A DNA stretch of 43,686 nucleotides from Desulfurococcaceae archaeon (GTDB lineage: Archaea > Thermoproteota > Thermoprotei_A > Sulfolobales > NBVN01): the NCBI GenBank assembly GCA_020832985.1, contig JAJHRE010000005.1:1-43686 (forward strand). The letters run 5' to 3'. A program made the position numbers and the translations under genes. Positions 15,716 to 24,190 of this stretch are shown one piece after another. The number at the start of each line of letters is the position of its first letter. Within the stretch, counting starts at the first letter, position 1. Under the pieces are notes generated by a model, which saw nothing but the letters and a program-made list of their open reading frames with translations, ran no database searches and was not told where the DNA came from.

Positions 15716-17236
15716 GTGATGGAGTATCACTTAATCAATATATACCAAGCATTCATATACATAATCACCAACCCTTTAAACATGGGTGTACTGATTCTAG
15801 CATCTTTTATAGGGTTGTTAGCTGGTGCAACCCCTGGGATAACTTCAGTAGCTATTACAGCTATATTACTCCCATTCACTATATGGTTACCTCCAGAAAC
15901 AGCTATAATAGCTTTAGTAGCTGCCTACGCTTCAGCAGTTTACGGTGGTTCTGTCTCAGCAGTACTCTTCAGAATTCCAGGCAGTACTGAGAATATCATG
16001 ACGGCTTTAGATGGTTATGAGTTGACTAAGGCTGGTAGGAGTGGTTTTGCGTTAATGCTCTCTAGATTCTACTCATTCCTAGGTGGTTTAGTAGGAGGTC
16101 TTATAACGTTATTCCTCACACCTATACTAGCTGATGTAGCTGTAATGTTCGGGCCTTCAGAGATGTTCGCCTTAGTCGTTATGGCTATTTCATTCTTAGC
16201 GACATTTGAAGGAGGTGTTAAGGCTGTAATATCAGCCTTACTAGGTTTCTTCTTAGCTACTATAGGTTCAGACCCAGTCACAGGTGTGTATAGGTTTACG
16301 TTTGGGGTAACGATTCTAGGAGGTGGTTTCGACTTAGTCGCGGTTTTACTAGGTATATTCGCTATATCAGAAGTACTTAGGTTACTTGAGTCTGAGTTAA
16401 GGTTTGAGGTTGTTAAGGAGAGGTATAAGTTTAGAGAACTAATGTTCCCTAGTAAGGAATTATTCCTAAGGTTAGCTCCACCAGTCTTCTTAATAGCTGC
16501 CCCCATAGGTTGGTTAATTGGTTTCCTACCAGGTGTTGGGGCTACTACAGCAGCTGTAGTTGCTTACTTAATGGCTAGGAGGTTCTCTAAAAGTCCTGAG
16601 AAATGGGGTACAGGAATTCCTGAGGGTGTTGCAGTACCTGAGACAGCTAATAATGCAGCTGCTATGGGTACTCTAGTACCTACATTAGCCCTAGGTATTC
16701 CTGGAGGTGCTGCAACAGCGATAGTCTTAGGTGCTTTAATGATTCATGGAGTAATTCCCGGTGCGTGGGTATTCACCTACAGAGCTCAGTTAGGTTATAC
16801 AGTACTAGTAGGTACTGTCTTATCTAACGTAGTCTTCTACTTACTAGCACCTGTAGTTATCTACATGTTCTTAAGGTTAGGTGAGTTCTTAAGGAGGAAT
16901 ATACCGTTCTTAGCAGTTATGGTGATATTCTTCTGTGTATTCGGAGCTTACGTAATTAGGAATTCAGTAATAGATATAATAGCAACCCTGATTATAGGTG
17001 TTATCGCTTACGTGTTAAGTAGGTATAAATTCCCGACAGCACCTATGGCTATAGGCTTCGTTTTAGGACCTCTAGCTGAGAAATACTTCAGACGTTCACT
17101 CGATATAGCATTCGGTAATCCACTAGTATTTATATCAAGCCCTATAAGTCAGTTCATCTACATAGCAACCGCACTCGCAATCGTAGTACCTACACTATAT
17201 ACTAGACTTAAAACTCGTAAGGATGTTAAATCTTAA
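15716..17236 (+). CDS. tctA: Tripartite tricarboxylate transporter large permease (TctA)
   Basis: About 506 residues with roughly eleven to twelve membrane helices and the duplicated TctA signatures: PGITSVAITAILLPF near residue 38 and FLPGVGATTAAVVAYLMA near 270. The loop IPGGAATAIVLGALMIHG is also present. TctA is the channel-forming subunit of an ion-driven, high-affinity tricarboxylate importer. GGTGAT four bases upstream supports the GTG at 15716; the longest frame starts at 15707 and overlaps the tctB stop. The operon ends here, as UMP kinase follows after 38 bp and is unrelated. Confidence 0.92.
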   Translation: MMEYHLINIYQAFIYIITNPLNMGVLILASFIGLLAGATPGITSVAITAILLPFTIWLPPETAIIALVAAYASAVYGGSVSAVLFRIPGSTENIMTALDGYELTKAGRSGFALMLSRFYSFLGGLVGGLITLFLTPILADVAVMFGPSEMFALVVMAISFLATFEGGVKAVISALLGFFLATIGSDPVTGVYRFTFGVTILGGGFDLVAVLLGIFAISEVLRLLESELRFEVVKERYKFRELMFPSKELFLRLAPPVFLIAAPIGWLIGFLPGVGATTAAVVAYLMARRFSKSPEKWGTGIPEGVAVPETANNAAAMGTLVPTLALGIPGGAATAIVLGALMIHGVIPGAWVFTYRAQLGYTVLVGTVLSNVVFYLLAPVVIYMFLRLGEFLRRNIPFLAVMVIFFCVFGAYVIRNSVIDIIATLIIGVIAYVLSRYKFPTAPMAIGFVLGPLAEKYFRRSLDIAFGNPLVFISSPISQFIYIATALAIVVPTLYTRLKTRKDVKS

Positions 17237-17274
17237 GTATTTTTCCTCCTAAACCATTTTACTTAGGGTAATAT

Positions 17275-17949
17275 GTGAAGGTAGTAGTTAAGTTAACTGG
17301 TAAGTTATTCGACTTAGGTAACGTAGATATTCTTAAGTCCTACTGTAGAATTATTAGGGATAGGTTCTTAAGAGGTTATAGATTCGCTATAGTATGCGGT
17401 GGTGGTTCTACAGCAAGACATTATATAGGTATGGCTAGGAAGTTAGGGGTTAGTGAGGGTTGGTCTGACTTACTAGGTATTAATATATCTAGGGTTAACG
17501 CATTACTCATGAACGCTGCCTTAGGTGATATCGCATATAGCTACATACCTAAGAATGTTGATGAGGTGTTAACAGCTTGGTCTTCAGGTAAGGTAGTCAC
17601 TTTAGGTGGTTTACAACCAGGCCAGTCAACTAATGCCGTAGCTATGGTAATTGCTGAGTTAGTAGGTGCTGACTTAGTAGTGAATGCTACTGATGTTGAC
17701 GGTGTATACGATAAAGACCCTAAGAAGTATAGTGATGCTAGGTTACTACCTAAAATAACTATAAATGAGTTGAAGAACTTAATCAGTAGTAGGTCTGAAG
17801 CCGGAACCTACGAACTCTTCGACCAACTAGCAATATCTATAGCTGAGAGGTCTAAAATCAAAATATACTTCGTAAACGGGTTTAAACCTGAGAATATCGA
17901 GAAGGTATTAGACGGTGTTAACGTAGGTACTGAAGTAATCTACACATAA
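17275..17949 (+). CDS. pyrH: UMP kinase (archaeal type)
   Basis: A 224-aa amino-acid-kinase-fold enzyme that phosphorylates UMP to UDP in pyrimidine synthesis. It shows VKLTGKLFD at the N-terminus, the phosphate loop VCGGGSTAR, and TDVDGVYDKDPKKY, which binds the nucleotide. LGGLQPGQSTNAVA and the short length are typical of archaeal PyrH rather than the longer bacterial enzyme or carbamate kinase. The GTG start follows AGGGTAAT. The gene lies between the tct operon and the tRNA-Leu gene with no sign of a shared function. Confidence 0.93.
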   Translation: MKVVVKLTGKLFDLGNVDILKSYCRIIRDRFLRGYRFAIVCGGGSTARHYIGMARKLGVSEGWSDLLGINISRVNALLMNAALGDIAYSYIPKNVDEVLTAWSSGKVVTLGGLQPGQSTNAVAMVIAELVGADLVVNATDVDGVYDKDPKKYSDARLLPKITINELKNLISSRSEAGTYELFDQLAISIAERSKIKIYFVNGFKPENIEKVLDGVNVGTEVIYT

Positions 17950-17992
17950 ATACCTAAACAATATAAGCCCTATAAATAACTTACTATATGGT

Positions 17993-18100
17993 GCGGGGGT
18001 GCCCGAGCCAGGGCAAAGGGGACGGGCTCAAGTTTCCAGCTACTAATGAGAGACCCGTTGGCGTAGGCCTGCGTGGGTTCGAATCCCACCCCCCGCACCA
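17993..18100 (+). tRNA. tRNA-Leu (anticodon CAA) with a 20-nt intron
   Basis: A class II tRNA with acceptor stem GCGGGGG/CCCCCGC, T arm GTGGG-TTCGAAT-CCCAC, discriminator A and an encoded CCA end (18098-18100). The anticodon stem ACGGG (18022-18026) pairs with CCCGT (18054-18058). The loop contains anticodon CAA at 18029-18031, giving leucine for UUG codons. An intron of 20 nt interrupts the loop after position 37. The long variable arm (about 14 nt, with GGC/GCC stem) confirms the leucine class. TATA-like sequences lie upstream near 17960-17978. Confidence 0.95.
18033..18052 (+). other. tRNA-Leu intron at position 37/38
   Basis: The borders follow from a canonical bulge-helix-bulge. CUCA (18027-18030) pairs with UGAG (18047-18050) as the 4-bp central helix. 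The 5' bulge A-G^U is cut after 18032 and the 3' bulge A-G^A after 18052. The splicing endonuclease of archaea recognises exactly this fold. Confidence 0.85.
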
Positions 18101-18347
18101 CCTCAACAACATGTAATGTTGAAGCCGTTGTACATACATTAATAGCATCATTAGTATTGGTTGAGGATTTAAACTAATGTTTCAAGTTCTAGAAGATTTA
18201 GTTGTGAGTATGATGATATGCTATTAGTAATGTAGGAGTTCATTAAACTTAAATGGATGTTAGGTGGATTCTACTTTTAAGTCTTAATTATATGGTAATT
18301 AAACGTTAAGTTAATTAATACTATATTGAGTATGTCTTGGTACGAAT
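18101..18347 (+). other. Gene-free AT-rich interval
   Basis: A 247-bp stretch between the tRNA and the DUF711 gene. I see no open frame with coding character. An ATGATGA resembling a C box occurs near 18211, but no D box (CTGA) follows at the right distance. The right end should hold the DUF711 promoter (AT-rich near 18290-18325). Nothing else can be supported. Confidence 0.4.
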
Positions 18348-19400
18348 ATGGCGTTGATTAGGAGTTTAACTATACATGTTAAGCCGTTAGGTGATGTTAA
18401 GGATTTTAAAGACTTAGTTGATGAGAGGTTAGATATTATTAAGAAGTTAGTTAGGGAGTTAGGACTTGATGTGTGGAGTTACCGTGTTGTCTTACCTCCA
18501 GGACTACCTACTGATTATCAGTTAAGACTAACTCAGGACTTATGTAGGGATGATGTCCTACTAGCCTCATACCATGTAGATGCTAGTGAGGTCAGGTCTG
18601 AAGACATAGTATCTGTGTTGACGTCTTGTGAACGAAGTTATATTACCGTACGCTTACCTACTACAGATTTAATCGATAACGTTACTAACCTCTACTTAAA
18701 ACTAATTAAGTCTATAGATGTTAACGACTTCACTAGATTAGGTATCTCAATACCTGACTACATAGTAACTCCCTACTTCCCCCTAGCAACTACTTATGAT
18801 GAGGGTATATCAGTAGCTTTAAGGTATGTTGACTTATTCTACAGGTATGTTAGAGGTGATGAGGAGCCGTTAATTAAGTTCATTTTAAACATTAGTAGGT
18901 TGGTTAGTGAGTTAGCTGGTAGGGTGGGTATGAAGTTCTTAGGGTTTGACTACTCATTATCTCCTTGGCTATCAGAAAGTGTAGTTGGTATTATAGAGTA
19001 TTTAAGTGGTATTAAGTTTGCGTATCCAGGTAGTGGTTATGCAGTTAAGAAGTTAAATGAGTTGATAGGTAGGTTATCAAGTACCTTAGGTATCAGTAAT
19101 GTAGGTTTTAACGAGGTTATGTTACCGGTTGCTGAGGATGACTTACTTAAGGAGAGGGTTGCTGAGGGTTCAGTAACTCTTAAGGACTTAACATACTTAT
19201 GTAGTTACTGCTTAGTAGGTGTTGATATGGTAGTACTTAGAGATGATGTGAACTTAATTAAGGGTGTGGTTAAGGACGTGTTTACATCATCTGTTATTAA
19301 GGGTAGGGTAATAGGTGTTAGGTTGATACCTACTAATGCTTCAGAGGGTAGTGAGGTACTCCTTAAGAGGTTTGGTAAGGTACCAGTAATTAAGGTTTAA
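18348..19400 (+). CDS. DUF711 family protein (UPF0210-like, archaeal form)
   Basis: A 350-aa soluble protein with the DUF711 hallmarks: GFDYSLSPW near residue 205, the IKFAYPGSGYAV loop, and GFNEVMLPVAEDDLLKERV near 258. DUF711 is distantly related to glycyl-radical/PFL-like folds in structure databases, but the reaction is not established and I infer none. The archaeal form is shorter than the roughly 450-aa bacterial UPF0210 proteins. The gene ends exactly where the convergent oadB-like gene ends, with no spacer. Confidence 0.75.
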   Translation: MALIRSLTIHVKPLGDVKDFKDLVDERLDIIKKLVRELGLDVWSYRVVLPPGLPTDYQLRLTQDLCRDDVLLASYHVDASEVRSEDIVSVLTSCERSYITVRLPTTDLIDNVTNLYLKLIKSIDVNDFTRLGISIPDYIVTPYFPLATTYDEGISVALRYVDLFYRYVRGDEEPLIKFILNISRLVSELAGRVGMKFLGFDYSLSPWLSESVVGIIEYLSGIKFAYPGSGYAVKKLNELIGRLSSTLGISNVGFNEVMLPVAEDDLLKERVAEGSVTLKDLTYLCSYCLVGVDMVVLRDDVNLIKGVVKDVFTSSVIKGRVIGVRLIPTNASEGSEVLLKRFGKVPVIKV

Positions 19401-20555
19401 TCATATACCTAGAGACTCAATAAGCGTTATTATAATACCTGCGAATATAGGTGATGTTATCTGACCTGCTAAGTTAGTAGTTATTGAGTACATCAAAACT
19501 ATATTACCTGGAGATGCCTTACTAACCTCCCTCTGAACAACCCTAGCAGATATCGGGAATGCTGAGTTTGCTGAAGCACCTATAGCAGGGTTGATCCTAC
19601 CCCTACTCAATATAGAGACTACCTTACCAACTAATATACCGACTACGATATCACCTGCGAAAGCTACTACACCTAAAGTAAATACTGTTAAGACCTTAAA
19701 CGGTAGGTCAGGACTAGCTGTAATTATCTTAGATGATAGTGTAGAACCTACTGAAAGCCCTAGTAGGAAAGTCACTAAGTCCGTCAATACTGTGGAGAAA
19801 GTCTTATTATACCTCTCCACAAACTCAGTCACACCGCACTCACGTAGGAAGTTACCTAGAGCTAACATACCGATTAGAGGTAAACCACCAGGTATGAATA
19901 TCATTGACAGGAGTATCAATACTATTGGGAAGGCAATAACTACTAAATCACTTACGTCCTCACCGGAAGTTACAGGCATCCTAATACTCATCTCCTTCCT
20001 ACTTATTAAAGCCCTCATAAGGGGTACTTGAATTAAGGGGACTATAGAGATATACGTATATGCAGCTAACCCAACAGCCCCTAATAAGTGGGGAGCATAC
20101 TTACTAGATACGAATATAGCTGTAGGTCCGTCAGCACACCCTATAATACCTACAGCTATAGACTCCCTAAAATTAAACCCTAGGAGTAGTGCTAGTATTA
20201 AAGCAAATATAACTCCTGACTGACCTGAAACCCCGAATAAGAGTAGCCAAGGCTTCCTAAGTAATGGTCTGAAATCCATCATAGTACCTATAGTTAGGAA
20301 GGCTAAGCATGGGAGTACCTCAGTCATCAGTAACTTCTCCCTTATCAGGTATAGGAGTCCGTATGGGGGGTCGTTAAGACCGCTGAGTGGGATATTACCT
20401 AATAATATACCGAAACCTATGGGTACTAGCATAAGTGGTTCTAAACCCTTACGACTACCTAAGTATATAAAACATAGTCCAACAACTATTAAAATCAGTG
20501 ATACAGGGTCTGGAATACTTATCATGTTGTTCAGTAATGGCAACAGTACTACCAA
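19401..20555 (-). CDS. Sodium-pump decarboxylase beta subunit (OadB/GcdB/MmdB family), orphan
   Basis: A 384-aa polytopic membrane protein with about nine to eleven helices. It matches the beta subunit of oxaloacetate, glutaconyl-CoA or methylmalonyl-CoA decarboxylase. The sodium-binding segment CADGPTAIF carries the conserved Asp142. The second conserved region, INPAIG then ASANSAFPISARVV, has the Asn and Ser that correspond to key residues of Klebsiella OadB. In bacteria the beta subunit decarboxylates carboxybiotin and exports Na+. No alpha (carboxyltransferase), biotin carrier or gamma subunit is in the window, so the partner is elsewhere or the protein works differently. The true start may be Met11. 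Confidence 0.85.
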   Translation of the reverse strand: MVVLLPLLNNMISIPDPVSLILIVVGLCFIYLGSRKGLEPLMLVPIGFGILLGNIPLSGLNDPPYGLLYLIREKLLMTEVLPCLAFLTIGTMMDFRPLLRKPWLLLFGVSGQSGVIFALILALLLGFNFRESIAVGIIGCADGPTAIFVSSKYAPHLLGAVGLAAYTYISIVPLIQVPLMRALISRKEMSIRMPVTSGEDVSDLVVIAFPIVLILLSMIFIPGGLPLIGMLALGNFLRECGVTEFVERYNKTFSTVLTDLVTFLLGLSVGSTLSSKIITASPDLPFKVLTVFTLGVVAFAGDIVVGILVGKVVSILSRGRINPAIGASANSAFPISARVVQREVSKASPGNIVLMYSITTNLAGQITSPIFAGIIITLIESLGI

Positions 20556-20670
20556 GTGTGAACTTCATCTAATACTTAAAACACTATGTTTAAGTGCTTT
20601 TTAGACAGCTGACTAACTCCGTAGGTATGTATTTAATGATGTACGATGACATTAACTTATATTAGAGTTT

Positions 20671-21459
20671 ATGAGAAAGATTTCGGTGGTTTGTTTGAGG
20701 TTGGTTGGTCGTGTAGCTATTGTTACTGGTGGTGCTAGAGGTATTGGTAGGGCTATTGCTGAGGAGTTCCTTAAGGAGGGTGCTAAGGTAGTTATAGTTG
20801 ATGTACTTGAGGAGGAGTTGATGAGTACTGCTAAGGAGTTGAGTAGGTATGGTGATGTAACAGCAGTAAAAGCAGACATAACTAAGAAAGAAGAGGTTGA
20901 GAAGGTTGTGAAGGTAACGTTAGAGAAGTACGGCAGAGTAGATATACTAGTGAATAATGCAGGTATAGCTATTCAGAAAGCAGCTATTGATATGGATTTA
21001 AGTGATTGGCAGAGGGTCATAGATATTAACTTAACAGCTGTGTTCTTATGTAGTCAGGCAGTTGCTAAGCATATGATTAAGAGTGGTAGGGGTGGTGTGA
21101 TAATTAACATCTCATCTATGCTTGGGTTTATGGGGTTAGAGTTAAGGAGTGCTTATTGTGCAAGTAAGGCAGGTGTTATAGGGCTTACTAAAGCGTTAGC
21201 TGTTGAGTGGGGTAGGTACGGTATTAGAGTTGTCGCGGTAGCTCCAGGTTACGTAGCTACTGAGAGGGTTGTAGATTTAATCCGTAGGGGTATAGTAAAT
21301 GAGGCTGAGTTGAAACGTAGGACACCTCTAGGTAGGTTAGCTAAGCCTGAAGAGGTAGCTAAGTTAGTAGCTTACTTAGCATCTGATGATGCTAGCTACG
21401 TAAATGGGGCTACAGTATTGATAGACGGTGGTTATACCTATAACGCAGGACCTATATAA
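20671..21459 (+). CDS. Short-chain dehydrogenase/reductase (FabG-like)
   Basis: A 262-aa classical SDR. The cofactor loop TGGARGIG is at residues 19-26, NNAG is present, and the catalytic Ser149, Tyr162 and Lys166 (NISS, YCASK) are intact. The ending VNGATVLIDGGY is typical. Classical SDRs reduce or oxidise alcohols and ketones with NAD(P). The Asp after the second beta strand (VIVDV, residue about 44) suggests a preference for NAD. FabG-like sequence does not imply fatty acid synthesis in an archaeon, and a sugar or 3-hydroxyacyl substrate is as likely. It is a single gene, divergent from the oadB-like gene. Confidence 0.85.
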   Translation: MRKISVVCLRLVGRVAIVTGGARGIGRAIAEEFLKEGAKVVIVDVLEEELMSTAKELSRYGDVTAVKADITKKEEVEKVVKVTLEKYGRVDILVNNAGIAIQKAAIDMDLSDWQRVIDINLTAVFLCSQAVAKHMIKSGRGGVIINISSMLGFMGLELRSAYCASKAGVIGLTKALAVEWGRYGIRVVAVAPGYVATERVVDLIRRGIVNEAELKRRTPLGRLAKPEEVAKLVAYLASDDASYVNGATVLIDGGYTYNAGPI

Positions 21460-21604
21460 CATAAACTTAAGCTATTTTTACGTCGTTATAAGTACTTAAA
21501 CTAAGTGATTTGTTCGTACCTCGGAATGATCTTAGTATTCAGGACGTTATGAGTATTGTTAAACACTATTATTAACCCCGCACCGGGAAAACCTTTAGTT
21601 AGGT

Positions 21605-22939
21605 ATGGTTATGGAGGAGGTAGAACTCTATAAAGATCTGTACCCGTTCGTAGATTTACCACGTATAGTGTTGGGTGGTGGGGATGGTGGAGGTATGTAT
21701 GGTGTTCCTAGTAGGATCTACCTCACAGATACTACCTTAAGAGACGGTCAGCAAGGGTGGAGGAATTTAACTTTTGAGGAGTGTGTTAGGATTTATGAAT
21801 TGTTGGTTGAGTTGGGTGGGGATGGTGTTATAACTACTTGTGAGGTATTTTTATATACTGAGAAGGATAGGAGGGTTGCTAAGGCACTACTAGACCTCAA
21901 CTATAGGTATCCTAAGGTAATAGGGTGGATTAGAGCTTCACTTGATGACTTAAGGTTAGTTATTGATAACGGTTTAGATGAGACCGTAATACTTACGTCA
22001 ATTTCTGACTACCACATATATTATAAGTTAGGACTTACTAGGGACTTAGCTATTAGTAAGTATTTATCAGTTGTTGAGGAGGCTTTGAAGAGAGGTATAT
22101 CCGTTAAGTGTGCTTTAGAGGATATAACTAGGGCTAGCTTAACTAAGAATGTATTACCATTCATCCGTAAGTTGATGAGGTTGAGGGAGAAGTACTCAAT
22201 ACCTGTTAGAATTAAACTCTCAGATACGTTAGGTTTAGGACTACCATTCCCTGAAGTACCACCGCCTAGGGGTATACCATCACTGATTAGGACGTTAATC
22301 TCTGAAGGGTTTCCAGGCGAGGATATAGAGTTCCACGGACATAACGACTTCGGCTTAGTAGTTGCTAACCACCTAGCAGCTTGGATTTACGGTGCTGGAG
22401 GTTCTAACTGTACTTTATTAGGTATTGGTGAGAGGTCTGGAAACTGTCCGTTAGAGGTGATGCTAATACATTACCTAGGACTTAGACGTGATAAGAAGGT
22501 TGACTTAAGGGGTATTAAGAAAGTTGCTGAGTTCTTCACTGAGATAGGGTTTAGAATACCTGAGTTCCAACCAGTGGTAGGTTCTAACGCATTCAGGACT
22601 AAAGCAGGTATCCACGTAGATGGTCTGATGAAGAATCCTGAAGTGTACTTACCTTACGATACAGACCTAATACTGGGGATACCATACACTATATCTATAA
22701 CGCCATATTCTGGTAGGTCAGCGATAGCGTACTGGATCAACACATACTTCAGATTAAGTCGTGATGAAGCTTTAAGTAAGGATGACCCTAGGGTAAGTGC
22801 TGTTTATGAGGAAGTACAACGTATATTCTCGGAAGGTAGGAAGGATGCTTTAAATGATGATGAGATGTTAGCGATAGTTAGGAAGTACATACCGGAGTTG
22901 GTTGAAGGTAGGTTCCGTAGTGTGGGTGTTCATGGGTAG
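21605..22939 (+). CDS. Re-citrate synthase-like DRE-TIM metallolyase
   Basis: A 444-aa enzyme of the isopropylmalate/homocitrate synthase superfamily. It has the metal-binding DTTLRDGQQ (residues 42-50), His244 and His246 in FHGHNDFG, and a GIGERSGNCPLE loop. Several long stretches (FLYTEKDR, GWIRA, ILTSISDYHI, YLSVVEEAL, LEDITRA) match my memory of Clostridium kluyveri Re-citrate synthase better than IPMS or homocitrate synthase. It would condense oxaloacetate with acetyl-CoA to citrate. It overlaps an isocitrate dehydrogenase gene by 8 bp, which supports citrate over homocitrate. Homocitrate or isopropylmalate synthesis cannot be excluded without a tree. No regulatory LeuA-type C-terminal domain is present. 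Confidence 0.7.
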   Translation: MVMEEVELYKDLYPFVDLPRIVLGGGDGGGMYGVPSRIYLTDTTLRDGQQGWRNLTFEECVRIYELLVELGGDGVITTCEVFLYTEKDRRVAKALLDLNYRYPKVIGWIRASLDDLRLVIDNGLDETVILTSISDYHIYYKLGLTRDLAISKYLSVVEEALKRGISVKCALEDITRASLTKNVLPFIRKLMRLREKYSIPVRIKLSDTLGLGLPFPEVPPPRGIPSLIRTLISEGFPGEDIEFHGHNDFGLVVANHLAAWIYGAGGSNCTLLGIGERSGNCPLEVMLIHYLGLRRDKKVDLRGIKKVAEFFTEIGFRIPEFQPVVGSNAFRTKAGIHVDGLMKNPEVYLPYDTDLILGIPYTISITPYSGRSAIAYWINTYFRLSRDEALSKDDPRVSAVYEEVQRIFSEGRKDALNDDEMLAIVRKYIPELVEGRFRSVGVHG

Positions 22940-23984
22940 GAAGTATAGGGTAGGGGTTATATACGGGGATGGTATAGGTCCTGAGATTGTAGGTGTTACA
23001 TTAGACGTATTAGAGGGTTTAGGATTTAATGCTGAGTTTATAGAGGTTAAGGCTGGTTATGACTACTACAGACGTTCAGGTAAGGTTATTGAGGATGATG
23101 GAATTAATATCTTAAGGAATGTAGATGCGATACTTAAAGGCCCTATAACAACACCTCTCAACGTACCTAGTTTCAGAAGTGTTAATGTGATGCTTAGACG
23201 TGAGTTAGACTTATACGCTAATGTAAGACCTTTTAAGAGTTTTAAGAGGGTCTCATTAAGAGATTTCAACATAGTCTTGATAAGAGAGAATACTGAAGAC
23301 CTCTACGTAGGTGTTGAAACCCTAGTCTCAGGTGTTGCAGTAGCTTTAAAAGTTATCTCTGAGAGGGCCTGTAGGAGGATAGTAAGGTATGCCTTCAACT
23401 ACGCCCTTAAACACGGGTTTAAGAGAGTTACTGTAGTTCATAAGTCAAACATCTTAAGAGTTACTGATGGTTTATTCAGGGATATATTCTTTGAGGAGTC
23501 TAGAAATTACCAAGTAGAGGTTAATGAGATGATCGTTGATACTACTGCCTATAACTTAGTTAGGAATCCTGAAGTGTTTGGAGTTATAGTTACTGAGAAC
23601 CTATACGGTGATATCCTAGCAGACTTACTAGCTGGGTTAGTAGGTAGTTTAGGACTATGCGGGTCTGCTGAAGTAGGGGATACAGTAGCGTTATTCGAAC
23701 CAGTCCACGGGTCGGCTCCAGACATAGCTGGTAAAGGTATAGCTAACCCTATAAGTCAGTTAATATCAGCTAAGCTAATGTTGGAATACCTAGCTGAGAG
23801 ATTCAGTGATGAGGTATTAACGAGAATAGCTAATGCGTTAGAGTTAGGGATAAAGTCAGTAGTTGAGGAGGGGAAAGTATTAACACCCGACCTTGGAGGG
23901 AGCTCAACAACTAAGGAAGTAGCGTTAGAGGTCTTAAGAAGGAGTAGTACCTATTTAGGAACGCATGCTAGGGCATATCAATAA
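22932..23984 (+). CDS. icd: Isocitrate dehydrogenase, NAD-type
   Basis: About 350 residues of the beta-decarboxylating dehydrogenase family. The substrate motif is SVNVMLRRELDLY, with Ser83 and Asn85 counted from the ATG at 22932. S-x-N-x3-R is the isocitrate signature, unlike the leucine-rich version in isopropylmalate dehydrogenase. Asp264 in HGSAPDIAGKG predicts NAD rather than NADP, because NADP enzymes carry a Lys/Tyr pair there. ENLYGDILAD is the metal-binding segment. I use the ATG at 22932 instead of 22902 because the extra ten residues are not part of the fold. It overlaps the citrate-synthase-like gene by 8 bp, so both are co-translated. Confidence 0.85.
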   Translation: MGRKYRVGVIYGDGIGPEIVGVTLDVLEGLGFNAEFIEVKAGYDYYRRSGKVIEDDGINILRNVDAILKGPITTPLNVPSFRSVNVMLRRELDLYANVRPFKSFKRVSLRDFNIVLIRENTEDLYVGVETLVSGVAVALKVISERACRRIVRYAFNYALKHGFKRVTVVHKSNILRVTDGLFRDIFFEESRNYQVEVNEMIVDTTAYNLVRNPEVFGVIVTENLYGDILADLLAGLVGSLGLCGSAEVGDTVALFEPVHGSAPDIAGKGIANPISQLISAKLMLEYLAERFSDEVLTRIANALELGIKSVVEEGKVLTPDLGGSSTTKEVALEVLRRSSTYLGTHARAYQ

Positions 23985-24150
23985 CTAATATATTCTATGT
24001 CATAGGTCTTAAATAAGTGGCAGTTAATTACGAGTGTCAGAGATATTTAACTATCATTGATGTAGTACGTTAGTAATTATTGAAGATTCTACATAGCCTA
24101 CAGGTAAGCATATGAAGATATATTACTACCTCGTATGACGTGATATGAGT

Positions 24151-24185
24151 AAAATTTTTAAATGTATCCCCCTAATTATAAGGGG
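24151..24185 (+). promoter_or_regulatory. TATA box and overlapping start-site dyad of the Nramp-like gene
   Basis: AAAATTTTTAAAT (24151-24163) is a strong archaeal box A. It is followed by an inverted repeat CCCCT-N7-AGGGG (24169-24173 and 24181-24185) lying where transcription should begin, five bases before the ATG. This position fits an operator for a repressor that blocks polymerase, or a short 5' hairpin. Both functions are inference. Confidence 0.5.
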
Positions 24186-24190
24186 TTTCT

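Noticed and set aside
16069-16506. 145-codon antisense frame opposite tctA
   Set aside because: It has low complexity (Asn/Ser/Thr/Lys-rich), no start signal, and sits fully inside a well-supported gene.
18205-18240. Possible C/D box small RNA (ATGATGA)
   Set aside because: No D box (CTGA) or second C'/D' pair follows at a suitable distance.
17993-18347. Integration site for a mobile element at the tRNA-Leu gene
   Set aside because: No integrase, no repeated tRNA 3' end and no foreign genes follow. The gene-free 247 bp alone is not evidence.
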